From: Eustoma russellianum
Lineage: Eukaryota > Streptophyta > Magnoliopsida > Gentianales > Gentianaceae
NCBI GenBank assembly: GCA_036186865.1
Contig: AP025067.1
Coordinates: forward strand, 21,322,648-21,386,647
Reading direction: 5' to 3'
DNA: 64,000 bases
Below, piece after piece: positions 54,606 through 64,000 of this stretch (position 1 is the stretch's first letter; every line of letters begins with the position of its first letter). The position numbers and the translations under genes were made by a program. The notes under the pieces are model-generated. The model had not been told where the DNA came from and made no database searches. It worked only from the letters and a program-made list of their open reading frames with translations.

Positions 54606-55910
54606 GCATGTATCACATGCACGTCTATATTCTTGTTTTTGAATTTTATTTTGTGTCGTGTGATCTTAGTTTTATGTATTTGCTTTGTAGGTAAATTAGG
54701 TACAAGAGAATGTTTGAAGAGAATGTTCAAGAGAATGTTTGAAGAGAATGTTTCAAAAGAATGTTTGAAGAGAATGTTGAAGAGAATGTTTCAAGAGAAT
54801 ATTCGAAGAGAATGTTTGTCTATGCTAAGACAAATTCAAAAGTGTCCAAGATAGAGTCTCTTGATCAAGTTGAAATCAAAATCATCTCCGTTATCCACAA
54901 GAAGGGGGCGGCCATATCTAAAGCAAATGGATAATGATCAATTGAGTTTAAATTCAAAGCTAGGCTTGAATTTAAAATTCAACCTAAATTTGAATTCAAT
55001 CTCAATCAATTGGAGACTTAAAGTTCAAAAGGATTTCAGCCTAATCTACATCCACTCCAAAGAAGTCACACGCCAACATGAAGTCATTTTGAAGGATAAG
55101 GATCACACGCCAATTTTTGAAGCAAAGATGAGATGGCAATTCAAATTTGAATCCAAGTTTAAAATTCAAGTTCAAGTTAAACTCAATCTCCAACCAGCAT
55201 TCGAATTCAACATCTCAACCAATTGAAGACATCTCACACGCCTAGAAAGGCTTCCACACGCCAACTTGGAGATAAGAAAAGGATGGGATCATAATTCAAA
55301 GATTGAATTCAAGTTTGAAGTCAAATTGAATCCAATCTTCAACTAGCTTTTGAATTCAAGTTCAACAACATCTCCAACGCCAATTTCATCACCAAACATG
55401 ACTAGATTCATTGAAGATAACATCTTTCAAGCATTTCATGTTTTAGCTAGAATTATCTTAGTTTAAATTTTCAAGCAAAGTTCAAATTTAAACATTTGTT
55501 AGATAGCTTTATTTGAATTATCTCTAGCCATTTTCAAGCTAAAGGGGGCGTCTACTAGGCCTATAAATAGACCCCTTTGGCTGGTTGTAAACTCACCTTT
55601 CGATGAATAACAATTCTTGATATTTCCTTCACTTTGTGTGATACTTTGTTTTCTTGGTTTTGCATTAAAAACCCAAGTTAAGATCCTTCAAAGTTGAGCA
55701 TTTTGAAGGTATTGCCATTGCTAAAAGGTGCCGTCCAGGAGGGCCATTTTGGTTTGCCTGATCAACGACCATCTTATAGTGTTGGTCTTGCTCGTTGTCC
55801 ACACGTTTGATCACTAAGGAAGCAAGGGGAAGTTTACTTCTTTGTGCCTAACCCTTTGTGAAGGACGTTTGGAAGGTGGAATTGTTGGAGCCCACGAGTT
55901 GCACGCATCA
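54434..55910 (+). repeat. A3 3' LTR
   Basis: 1,477 bp. It begins TGATGAGGATCAAGGG inside the polyprotein frame, with the stop at 54605. The TATA box is near 55562-55569. It ends CACGCATCA, then TTCAT. Confidence 0.95.
54706..54823. repeat. LTR minisatellite (A3 3' LTR)
   Basis: Same unit as at 47646, one unit shorter. Confidence 0.85.
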
Positions 55911-55915
55911 TTCAT

Positions 55916-56437
55916 GATGTGAGCAGCTTGTATTCTTGTTCTAGCTTGATTGTGATTGGTTTGGACATTTGCAAGACTCCTTCCTATTGGCTAATGATGT
56001 GAGCAGCTTGTTTCTTCTTTGTTTCAACCATTTTAACGTGAGGAACAATTTTGATTTTGACATGGATGCTTGTCACCTCTTTGCTTGTAAGCTACTTGCT
56101 TATCACCTCCTTGCTTGAACAAAAATTCAGGTTTTAGTTGCATCTTCAAGCTTTGTTTGAACAATGATATCATCCGATCAGATGGAACATGGATTGATAG
56201 GTGTTCATGCTTCTTCAATGCAAAGCTCTCTTTGACCTATCTTCAAAGACACCAAGCAACAAACACAATATGCACAACATATATGACATGTCCTAAGGGT
56301 TAGTTAGGCAATAAGACATAAGAACTAGCACTAGTGTGTGCGGAGTGAACAGTGAAATGTCATGTCTTACATAACTAACATATGACAATAAATGATACAT
56401 GAAAATATGTTGCGTTGACCCCATTGTGGGCTCATCA
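55916..56437 (-). repeat. C1 5' LTR, second part (right of A3)
   Basis: Continues from 47374 after A3 and the second TTCAT, ending ...GTGGGCTCATCA at 56437, where TCTTC marks the end of C1. It matches 42601-43125 with a few differences (AACATGACG/AACGTGAGG, TTGGCC/TTGACC). Confidence 0.92.
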
Positions 56438-56442
56438 TCTTC

Positions 56443-57565
56443 CTAGGCGCCCCAAAGGCTCTATTTATAGGCTGAGATTGAGCCTTAAAATGTCTAGAAC
56501 TAATTCAAAATAAAGCTAGCTAACAATCTTTGAAAATTGAAAACTATTTGAATTCAAAACTAAAACAAATCCTAGCTAGAAACTTCAAATCTTGCAAGAC
56601 ATTATCCTCAATGAATCTGGTCATGTTTGGTGATGAAATGGCGTTGGAGGCTTGATCTTGACATAGATGAGATGGTTGTGTTTGACTTCAAAGGCTGGTT
56701 GAAGATTGAATTCAATTTGAACTTGAACTTGACTTCAAACTTGAATCTAATCTTTGAATTTTGATCTCTCCTCTTTTGCTCTCCAAATTGGTGTGTAACT
56801 ATAGAAGATGGCGTGTGATAAGGTCTACAAGGGGTTGAGATGTTGGATTCAAATGCTGGTTGGAGATTGAGTTTAAATTGAACTTGAATTTAAACTTGGA
56901 TTCAAATTTGAATTGTCATCTCATCTTTGTTATCCTTCAATTTTGACTTCATGTTGGCGTTGGAGTGGATGAGATTAGGCTGAAATCTTCTTTGAACTTT
57001 AAGTCTCCAATTGATTGAGATTGAATTCAAGTTAAGGTTGAATTTTAAATTCAAGCCTAGCTTTGAATTTAAACTCAATTGATCATTATCCATTTGCTTC
57101 AATCATGGCCGGCCCCCCCTCTTGTGGATAATGGAGATGATTTTGATTTCAACTTGATCAAGAGATTCTATCTTGGACACCTTTGAATTTGTCTTAGCGC
57201 AGACAAACATTCTCTTCAAACATTCTCTTGAAACATTCTCTTCAAACATTCTCTTCAAACATTCTCTTGAAACATTCTCTTGAAACATTCTCTTCTTCAA
57301 ATATTCTCTTGTACCTAATTTACCTACAAAGCAGATACATAAAACTAAGATCACACGACACAAAATAAAATCCAAAAAAACAAAGAGTGTAGACGTGCAT
57401 GTGATACATGCTCAAGTTGAAGGTTCAATGAAATGAACCCAAGGAGTCTTAGGTTCATCTTGAACATGCTTGTACAAGAAGGTGGCAACTTGATGACAAA
57501 GTTCCCTTGCCCTCCTTCTTGTCATAGGACCTTTGACCTCTTGATGGGGTCCTTGATCCTCATCA
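56443..57565 (-). repeat. A2 5' LTR, second part (right of C1)
   Basis: Resumes CTAGGCGCC after the C1 duplication and ends ...GATCCTCATCA at 57565. A TATA box (CTATTTATAG on plus) is near 56460. The terminal 18-bp unit occurs once here, twice in the 3' LTR. Confidence 0.93.
57206..57312. repeat. LTR minisatellite (A2 5' LTR)
   Basis: AAACATTCTCTTC/G units, fewer than in the A2 3' LTR (10010-10145). Confidence 0.85.
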
Positions 57566-57570
57566 ATTTG

Positions 57571-57592
57571 GCTCATCAATTGGTATCAGAGC
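57571..57592 (+). other. C0 5' LTR end and primer binding site
   Basis: GCTCATCA (57571-57578) completes the C0 LTR after the A2 duplication. TGGTATCAGAGC follows at 57581-57592. It shows that A2 inserted eight bases from the LTR end. Confidence 0.93.
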
Positions 57593-59323
57593 TTTGGTTA
57601 GTCTTCTATTCATGATTACATTGTTTAACTTGCATAAAATGATGCTGCCCAAAAACCGTGTAGTAAACTATTTTTTTATGTCCATTTAGAACCTGTTAAT
57701 TTAGGTAGTTAGTTTATGTTTAAAAGTGTTTATTAGTTAGTTTACAACAGTTTGGTAAGATAGTTTAAGTAGCAAAAACCGAAACACCACAAAAAGAACT
57801 TAGAATAGTCTTAAGTGTTGTTAGAATCTGTTTGTGTAGTTTAGTTAAAACCGTGTGTAACTTGTTGTTCTTGTTCAATCTAGCTTAGACAATGTTCATT
57901 AGGTCCTAATCTAGAAGTTTAAATGGTAGTTTAGTTAAGCCCTTAAAACAGAAAACTTTGAACACAAAAATAGATTAGTTGATAGTTTAGTTTGTAATCA
58001 AGTTGTTAAAATCTGTTTTTAGTAGTTGTGTGCAAACTGTTTTAGACCTTAGTTAGACTAGTTTTCAACATAGTTTAAAGGTTTAGTTGGTTGTTTAGTT
58101 AAGAACAAGAAAATCCGAAAACTAAAGAACAAAAAAAGTAGTTTTAGTTAACTATGTTTGCTGCCTAGTTTCTAGTTGATAAACGTTTGTTGAGTAGAAT
58201 ATAAAGACTTGCATCTAGTAACATCTAGTTTAGAAACTGATTGCATCATACAAACGAAAACCAAAACAAAAACAAGGTAGAATAGATAACTTAAAAACAA
58301 AACAAAACAAGTTAGTTAGTTTGCATCAAAACTGTTTTCCATTAGTTGCTATAGTAATCAGCCCTTATAATTGCATTTAGAAACAACTAAGTTGCATTTA
58401 GCTATCTTAAGATTAGTTAGATCATTTGCATCAAAAACAGAAAATTGCCAAAACCGTGTGTTTAGAACAAGTTTTTAAAGCACATTTGAAATCTTGGTGA
58501 ATGCTAATAGCTATATCTTTTTGTTGATTTCAATTGTTTCAAACAACTTGTTGGACTTAGATACATCCTGGAAGTTAGGAATTGTTTAAGCCCCCACACT
58601 GTTAAAAAGCTATCCAATTGTTGTTTTAGATCAATTTCTGAACTTACCTTGCACTATATTTAATTTGAACTTGTTGTAATTGTGAATTGATTTCTCACTA
58701 CATAGTGTCTAGCCGTGTTGTGTACGAGAAACTTTCAAATTCCAAATACAACAAACCTTGTGCAATTAAAGGCCGTGAGCAATGATTCATGTAGGCCGTG
58801 AGCAGTAGTCTCACAACAATCAAGCAAACACCCCAAAGAAAGAAAATTAAGCTTGATTGAGAAACACACGAGAGAAAAGCCATTATTTGTCAACAAGTAA
58901 GAGGCAAGACAAGAGAGAATTGCACAAGAAAGAAAAGTGAGGAAAAGCCCAAAATTGAACATTGCAAAAGGGAAATTCCTGTGCAAAGCTCAAAAGAAAG
59001 AAAGTGCCGAAGAAAAACCCAAAGTGTTGTAGTTTTGAAATATTGAAAGTTTATAAAGCAAACCCTTGCTGACACTTTGTTTGTGTGCTTTTACTTTCAC
59101 TTTACTTCAATTGATAATTGCATATGCTGTAAAGTAAATTGAGGGATTGTCTTAAACAACCCCGTAGATTTCATTCAGCCAGAACAACAATTTGACTTCT
59201 GTGATTTTCTTGAATCCTTAGGAGAAATAGTCCAAATTGCTGTTTTGAACAATTGTCAACATAAAGTAGAGTATTTGCATCTTATCAATATTTTAATTGG
59301 CTTTTGAGATTGTTTTCTGAATC
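57593..59323 (+). other. C0 leader
   Basis: About 1.73 kb, AT-rich, with many GTTTAGTT/TAGTTTAG words (57700-58320) and GGCCGTG words (58711-58803). It matches the C1 leader. No coding domain seen. Confidence 0.88.
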
Positions 59324-61155
59324 ATGGGTCCCCAACAGAAAGATAATGCACCATCCCCGTCCCCATGTACTCCTGTCCCATCCCCAGTCCCTGTTACCCT
59401 AGAGAATATACAGCAAACCTCACTTTCCTTGTTAATCAGTTTGGTTTAATGAGAAGTGACATAGAGGATAACAAACAGAGGATAAGCAAAGTAGAAAAGC
59501 CAACCTCAGATCAAAAGGAACCTAGTATACCTTTTCAAGAAGGCACCTCTTATGGTAATGAGTCTCATGTTGAACGTAGAAAAGTCACATCACTTAGAGG
59601 TAGAGGTAGAGGTCGAGGTAGTAATGGTGGTCGTAGGAACATTTCTTTTGAGGAGAGATTTGATTATCTCTCTGAGTACAATGAAGAACACTATCCGGAA
59701 GAACGGTATGATGAACGTCAGCCTGATAGAGATGAACATCTTGAAGAAGAGTTCATTACTACTAAACTGACAATACTCTCCTTCCAAGGGAAAAGTGATC
59801 CTGAAGCTTATCTGCAATGGGAAACAAAAGTAGAACATATGTATTCTTGCACTAACTATTCTGAATTGGCCAAAGTGCGGTATGCAACTTTTGAATTTGT
59901 AGATTATGCTTTACTCTGGTGGGGGCAATTGAAGAACACCCGGAGAAGAACGAGACAGCCACCTGTTGTTACTTGGTCCGAGCTGAAACAAGAGATGAGG
60001 AAGAGATTCATATCTCCTTCCTATGAAAGAAGCATTTTCCAGAAATTTCAACAACTTTCTCAAGGTAATAGATCTGTTGATGAATTTTATAAAGAATTAG
60101 AACATCTGCTTACCAGGGCTAACATAGAAGAAGCTGAGGAAGCCACAATGGCTAGATTTCTTGCTGGTTTGAACAAAGAGATTGCATTTAAGGTGGAACT
60201 TACACCTTACTCTGATCTGGATTCTATGGTTCACATTGCTGAGAAAGTGGAAAGACAATTGAAGGTTAAAACTTATAACGTTTCTTTTCGGACTAATCCT
60301 TTGAGTTTTCCTAGAACACAGCCCAGGACGCCTTTCCGTCCACAACAAGGTCAAGGCCATGGATTCCAAGGAAAATCAACCCAGAATATCCAAAATCGTC
60401 CAAAGCTTCCAATCACTGATAAAGGCAAAGCCAAGGTGGAAGGTACGCCTAATGTTAAGGCTCGTGATATTCAATGTTTTAAATGCTTAGGAAAAGGTCA
60501 TTTTGCTAATCAATGTCCCAACCCTAAACGCATCTTGTTTATTGAAGAGTCTAATGAGTATTATTCTGAGGAAGAATTGGAGGAGAGTGAAGAAAACAAT
60601 GAAATTGAACAAACATGTGAGGAAGAAGAAGAGATTAGTGAAGAGATTAATGAGTGTGAAACAAAAGAGTTCTTAGTTGTCCGTCGAGCTCTAAGTGCCC
60701 AAATTAAAACTGAAGAACCTGAAATACAAAGAGAGAACATATTCCACATTCAATGTATGGTTAAAAAGAAAGTCTGCACTTTATTCATCGACTCCGGTTC
60801 ATGTACCAATGTTGCATGTTTTGAACTTGTTAGGAAACTTGAGTTACCTTTAATTAATCACCCCCGTCCTTATAGACTTACATGGCTTAATGAGTGTGGT
60901 GAAGTTAAAGTAACAAAGCAAGTCCTAGTTTCTTTATCAATTGGTGGGTATTTTGCTGAGGTGTTATGTGATGTAGCCCCTATGCAATCAAGTCATATCT
61001 TATTAGGTAGACCGTGGCAATTTGACAATAAGGTTACATATGATGATTACCTGAATAGATATTCCTTTAGGCATAACAACAAACTGTACAAATTAAATGC
61101 CTTGCCCCCGCACAAAGTCTTTGAGGATCAACAACGAATGTTAAAAAAGCCATAA
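59324..61155 (+). pseudogene. C0 Gag and protease
   Basis: The likely start is ATG 59324 (MGPQQKDNAPSPSP), just after the leader. That frame stops near 59449, and Gag continues in another frame (LVNQFGLMRSDIEDN), so one base was gained or lost around 59420-59435. Then an RG-rich stretch (RGRGRGRGSNGGRR), Gag core (FQGKSDPEAYLQWETKVE, YALLWW), SQGNRSVDEFYKELE, CCHC knuckle CFKCLGKGHFANQC, an acidic linker, and protease (FIDSGSCTN; the catalytic Asp is present). The frame ends at 61155 because an A run (61144-61149) is one base too long before the conserved DPKEKE. Confidence 0.9.
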
Positions 61156-61996
61156 TGATCCAAAAGAAAAGGAATTGGAAAGGATTTTCATCAAAGAAAA
61201 CCAACTGAAAACTTCTCATCTTAAAATTGAACCGAAAGAGATCAAAGTTTCTGCTGAACCATCTCTAAAGAAAAGTGCATTCTTTGTATCTCAAAGCGAG
61301 GTATTCCATGCTATCAATTCAAACAAAACTGTTTATATCTTGCTTTACAAAGAAACTCTGTTCTCTTCATCTGAAATACCATCTACTTTACCAAGTGAAG
61401 TTGCATCTTTACTTCAAGAATTTTCTAGCTTGTTTCCTGAAGGAGATCCCCCAGGTTTACCACCTCTAAGAGGCATTGAGCATCAAATAGATTTCATTCC
61501 AGGAGCTGTTTTACCAAACAGACCTGCCTATAGAGCCAATCCAGAGGAAACTAAGGAAATCCAAAAACAAGTTGAGGAATTATTGACCCAAGGTAAAGAA
61601 GTAAAAGAGAGTATGAGTCCTTGTGCTGTTTCTGTTACCATTGTCCCTAAGAAAGATGGAACTTGGAGAATGTGTACTGATTGTAGAGCCATCAATAAGA
61701 TCACTGTGAAGTATAGATACCCTATTCCTAGGTTGGATGACATGTTGGATATGTTACATGGGTCTAGAAGCTTTAGCAAAGTAGATCTTAAACAAGGTTA
61801 TTTCCAAGTGAGAATTAGGGAAGGTGATGAATGGAAAACTGCCTTTAAGACTAAATTTGGATTGTACGAATGGTTAGTTATGCCTTTTGGTTTAACCAAC
61901 GCCCCTAGTACTTTCATGAGGTTAATAAATGAGGTCTTAAGGAAATTCATTGGGAAATTTGTAGTAGTTTACTTTGATGACATTCTTATCTACTGA
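61156..61996 (+). pseudogene. C0 protease-RT linker and RT palm
   Basis: From DPKEKELERIF after the A-run frameshift: linker, then RT (GLPPLRGIEHQIDFIPGAVL, VPKKDGTWRMCTDCRAIN, KVDLKQGYFQV, VMPFGLTNAPSTFM) to the active site YFDDILIY. The next codon is TGA where relatives have Ser, so RT ends at 61996. There is a one-residue insertion in GKEVKESMSP compared with B2. Confidence 0.93.
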
Positions 61997-63715
61997 AAAA
62001 CCCTAAGTGAACATCTGATCCATCTTAGAGCTGTTTTTGTCACCCTACAGAAAGAAAAGTTGTATGCTAATTTCAAGAAGTGTTCTTTCTGTTTGGAGAA
62101 GGTTACATTCTTAGGATTTGTGATTAGTGCTGAAGGAATTGAAATGGACCAAGAGAAAGTTAAATCCATAACTGAGTGGTCAACCCCTAAGTCTGCTGGA
62201 GATGTTAGGAGTTTTCATGGATTAGCTAACTTCTATAGACGTTTTGTGAAGGATTTCTCTACCATAGCTGCACCCTTGAATGAGTTAGTCAAGAAAGATG
62301 TAAGTTTTGAATGGGGAGAATCACAACAACAAGCCTTTGAGGAACTTAAGAAACGTCTAACTTCTGCACCTATCCTGAGATTGCCCAACTTTGATGAAAT
62401 GTTTGAAGTTGAATGTGATGCCAGTGGAGTTGGCATTGGAGTTGTATTGCATCAAGGTAACAAACCTGTTGCCTACTTTAGTGAGAAATTGAAAGGAGCT
62501 TCCATAAATTATTCAACCCATGATAAAGAATTGTATGCCCTTGTCCGTTCTTTACAAACTTGGCAACATTATCTGCAACCTAAGGAATTTGTGATTCATA
62601 CTGATCATGAAAGCCTTAAGTATCTAAAAGGTCAAGGAAAATTGAACAAAAGACATGCCAAATGGGTTGAATTCATTGAACAATTCCCTTATGTGATCAA
62701 GTATAAGCAAGGAAAAGAAAATGTTGTTGCTGATGCATTATCTCGTCGCTATACTTTGATTACTACTCTTTCATGTAACATGTTTGGTTTTGAGTCTATC
62801 AAAGAGATGTATCATTCTGATCATGACTTTAGTTCTATCTATCAAGCATGCATTGATTCACCTTTTGCTAAATATTACTTGCATAATGGTTATTTGTTTA
62901 AAGAACATAAGTTATGTGTACCAATGTGTTCATTAAGAGAGTTGTTGATAAAAGAAGCTCACGGAGGAGGTTTAATGGGTCATTTTGGCTCGTTAAAAAT
63001 TTTGGAAACACTTAAGGAGCATTTCTTCTGGCCGCATATGAAAGCACATGTTGATAAGGTATGTGACCAATGTATTACTTGCAAACAAGCAAAATCTAGA
63101 ACACAACCACATGGATTGTACACTCCCTTTTCTGTTCCAAGCTCACCTTGGACTGATCTTTCTATGGACTTTGTATTGGGATTGCCTCGATCCAAAACTG
63201 GTAAAGATAGCATCTTTGTTGTTGTTGATAGATTTTCCAAAATGGCACATTTCATTGCATGTAAGAAAGTTGATGATGCTATTCATATTGCTGATTTGTT
63301 CTTTAAGGAGATTGTTAGATTGCATGGCATGCCACGTACAATTGTTAGTGATAGAGATACAAAGTTTCTAGGTCATTTCTGGCGTGTTTTGTGGAGTAGA
63401 CTTGGTACTAAATTGTTATTTTCTACAACTGCTCACCCACAAACCGATGGTCAAACTGAAGTTGTTAATAGAACTTTGTCTCAACTGTTACGTGTTGTCA
63501 TTCAAAAGAACTTAAAGAATTGTGATGAGCTACAGCCTAACCTTGTGGATACAAACACTGATGATGACACCTCACTGCCCCGCACAGGTCCCATAACAAG
63601 GAGTATGGCTAAGAAGTTGTTGCATTGTGTTGAATCATTTCTTTATAGGCATGAAGAGGATGAACCGAGCAAAGATGATGTCCATTGGGTTTATATGATA
63701 CAAGCTTTGATCTAG
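61997..63715 (+). pseudogene. C0 RT C-terminus, RNase H, integrase core fused to LTR-encoded tail
   Basis: Same frame after the stop. RT thumb, RNase H (VECDASG, DKELYALV, HTDHESLKYL, NVVADALSRR), integrase finger (AHGGGLMGHFG, CDQCITCKQAK), and all three catalytic residues (LSMDFVLG, IVSDRDTKF, GQTEVVNRTL; 35 residues between the last two). At QKNLKN the sequence jumps into the LTR start in frame (CDELQPNLVDTNTDDD), so the DNA-binding C-terminus and polypurine tract are deleted. The tail GPITRSMAKKL, HEEDEPSKDDVHWVYMI, stop at 63715, is intact. Confidence 0.94.
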
Positions 63716-64000
63716 TTGTATCAAAAACATGTTGTACATATCTTTAGTTGTTCTTTTTAATATTGTTGGTTGGTTAACCTTGTTTTAGGATAGTTTGTGT
63801 TGTATTATTGCCTTGTTTTTCAGGTACACGTACTTAGCTTGAAAATGCAATTAGAATCTGAATTTTTGTTCAAGCAAGGAGGTGATATGCAAGTAGCTAA
63901 CAAGCAAGGAGGTGACAAGCACCCATGTCAAAATCTGAATTGTTCTTCACGTTAAAGATGGATGGACAAGCTGCTCAAAGCATTAACCAATTGGAAGAAG
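63523..64000 (+). repeat. C0 3' LTR (partial, cut by window edge)
   Basis: TGATGAGCTACAGCC at 63523, matching 7735 onward with few differences (AACCAAGC/AACCGAGC, GGTGGTGACAAGC/GGAGGTGATATGC). By comparison with the 5' LTR it should end about 0.7 kb past the edge, followed by GTTAA. Confidence 0.92.

Larger units (their letters stand above)
47375..55910 (+). mobile_element. A3: Ty3/Gypsy element, family A, in the C1 5' LTR (duplication TTCAT)
   Basis: 8,536 bp, flanked by TTCAT at 47370-47374 and 55911-55915. LTRs are 1,490 and 1,477 bp. It lacks the zinc knuckle and protease and has a small RNase H deletion, but has complete RT and integrase. LTR differences seen: about six substitutions and a 13-bp minisatellite change. 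Confidence 0.95.
41737..56437 (-). mobile_element. C1: non-autonomous family C element, in the A2 5' LTR (duplication TCTTC)
   Basis: TCTTC at 41732-41736 and 56438-56442 flanks it. Without nested A3 it is about 6.2 kb. It has both LTRs, a primer site (46340-46351, minus), a 1.78-kb leader very like that of C0, one 431-codon frame and a polypurine tract, but no protease, RT, RNase H or integrase. The LTR shares its U3 CCAAT array and U5 with C0, but its first part lacks the GPITR tail codons. I saw about a dozen LTR differences, so it is older than A1, B1 or B2. It presumably moved with enzymes from a C0-like partner (inference). Confidence 0.92.
8921..57565 (-). mobile_element. A2: Ty3/Gypsy element, family A, inserted in the C0 5' LTR (duplication ATTTG)
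   Basis: ATTTG at 8916-8920 and again at 57566-57570 brackets the element exactly. LTR ends are TGATGCGTGC... on the left and ...CCTCATCA on the right (plus-strand view). After removing the nested A1 and C1, A2 is about 8.9 kb. It is older than A1 and C1. Its own defects are a one-base deletion in gag, a six-G polypurine tract that shifts the tail, a ~0.4-kb leader deletion and an altered primer site. Confidence 0.95.
7735..64000 (+). mobile_element. C0: Ty3/Gypsy element, family C, outermost host of the nest (right end outside window)
   Basis: The 5' LTR starts TGATGAGCTACAGCC at 7735. It is interrupted at 8920 by A2 and finishes ...GGCTCATCA at 57578. The leader, gag, protease, RT, RNase H and integrase follow to 63522, and the same LTR start recurs at 63523. 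About 7.6 kb of C0 itself lies in the window. It is the oldest element of the nest by position and the most damaged: one frame break in the gag start, a one-base insertion before the protease-RT linker, an in-frame stop in RT, and deletion of the integrase C-terminus together with the polypurine tract. Confidence 0.93.

Noticed and set aside
54633..54854. Arg/Glu-rich repeat peptide from the LTR minisatellite
   Set aside because: It is simply the translation of the 13-bp repeat; frame and length change between LTR copies.

Overview
The window is plant repeat DNA, probably from an angiosperm pericentromere or centromere. I see no host gene, no rRNA or tRNA gene and no bacterial-style feature. 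It is essentially LTR retrotransposons nested inside one another: one Ty1/Copia element at the left edge, and Ty3/Gypsy elements of three related families (called A, B and C here). All of them use an initiator-Met-tRNA-type primer site (TGGTATCAGAGC). The Gypsy families have the order gag, protease, reverse transcriptase, RNase H, integrase, and no chromodomain after the integrase. From memory this best fits the CRM (centromeric) chromovirus clade, but I could not run a phylogeny.

Layout. 1-4216: left-truncated view of a minus-strand Copia element (gag, primer site, long LTR). 4217-7233: decayed minus-strand A-like Gypsy remnant D. 7234-7734: plus-strand A-like LTR fragment E. From 7735 past the right edge lies plus-strand element C0. 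Inside the 5' LTR of C0 sits A2 (8921-57565, minus, duplication ATTTG). Inside the A2 integrase region sits A1 (10667-35654, minus, duplication GAACA). Inside A1 sit B1 (12993-19870, minus, duplication ACATA) and B2 (21194-29888, plus, duplication CGTTG). Inside the 5' LTR of A2 sits C1 (41737-56437, minus, duplication TCTTC), and inside the 5' LTR of C1 sits A3 (47375-55910, plus, duplication TTCAT). All six completed insertions have exact 5-bp target duplications readable on both sides, so the order of events is certain: C0, then A2, then A1 and C1, then B1, B2 and A3.

How the parts work together. In the autonomous families one reading frame runs from gag through integrase, straight through the polypurine tract, and finishes 57-67 codons inside the 3' LTR. 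The LTR ends (TGATGAG...) are therefore also codons. Three families share a tail pattern GP(I/L)TR...DEP...W in this LTR-encoded part. Every polyprotein here is broken by one-base indels, a stop, internal deletions or nested insertions, so no single copy looks fully autonomous.

The most unusual resident is C1. It keeps the C-family leader, primer site, polypurine tract and U3, but has no protease, RT, RNase H or integrase. In their place is one 431-codon frame: part of a diverged Gag, a long acidic region, and a Cys/hydrophobic C-terminus that I do not recognise. A 12-13 codon fossil of an integrase tail next to its polypurine tract shows descent from an autonomous parent. One assembly gap (17441-17450) has duplicated flanks and is probably an artefact.
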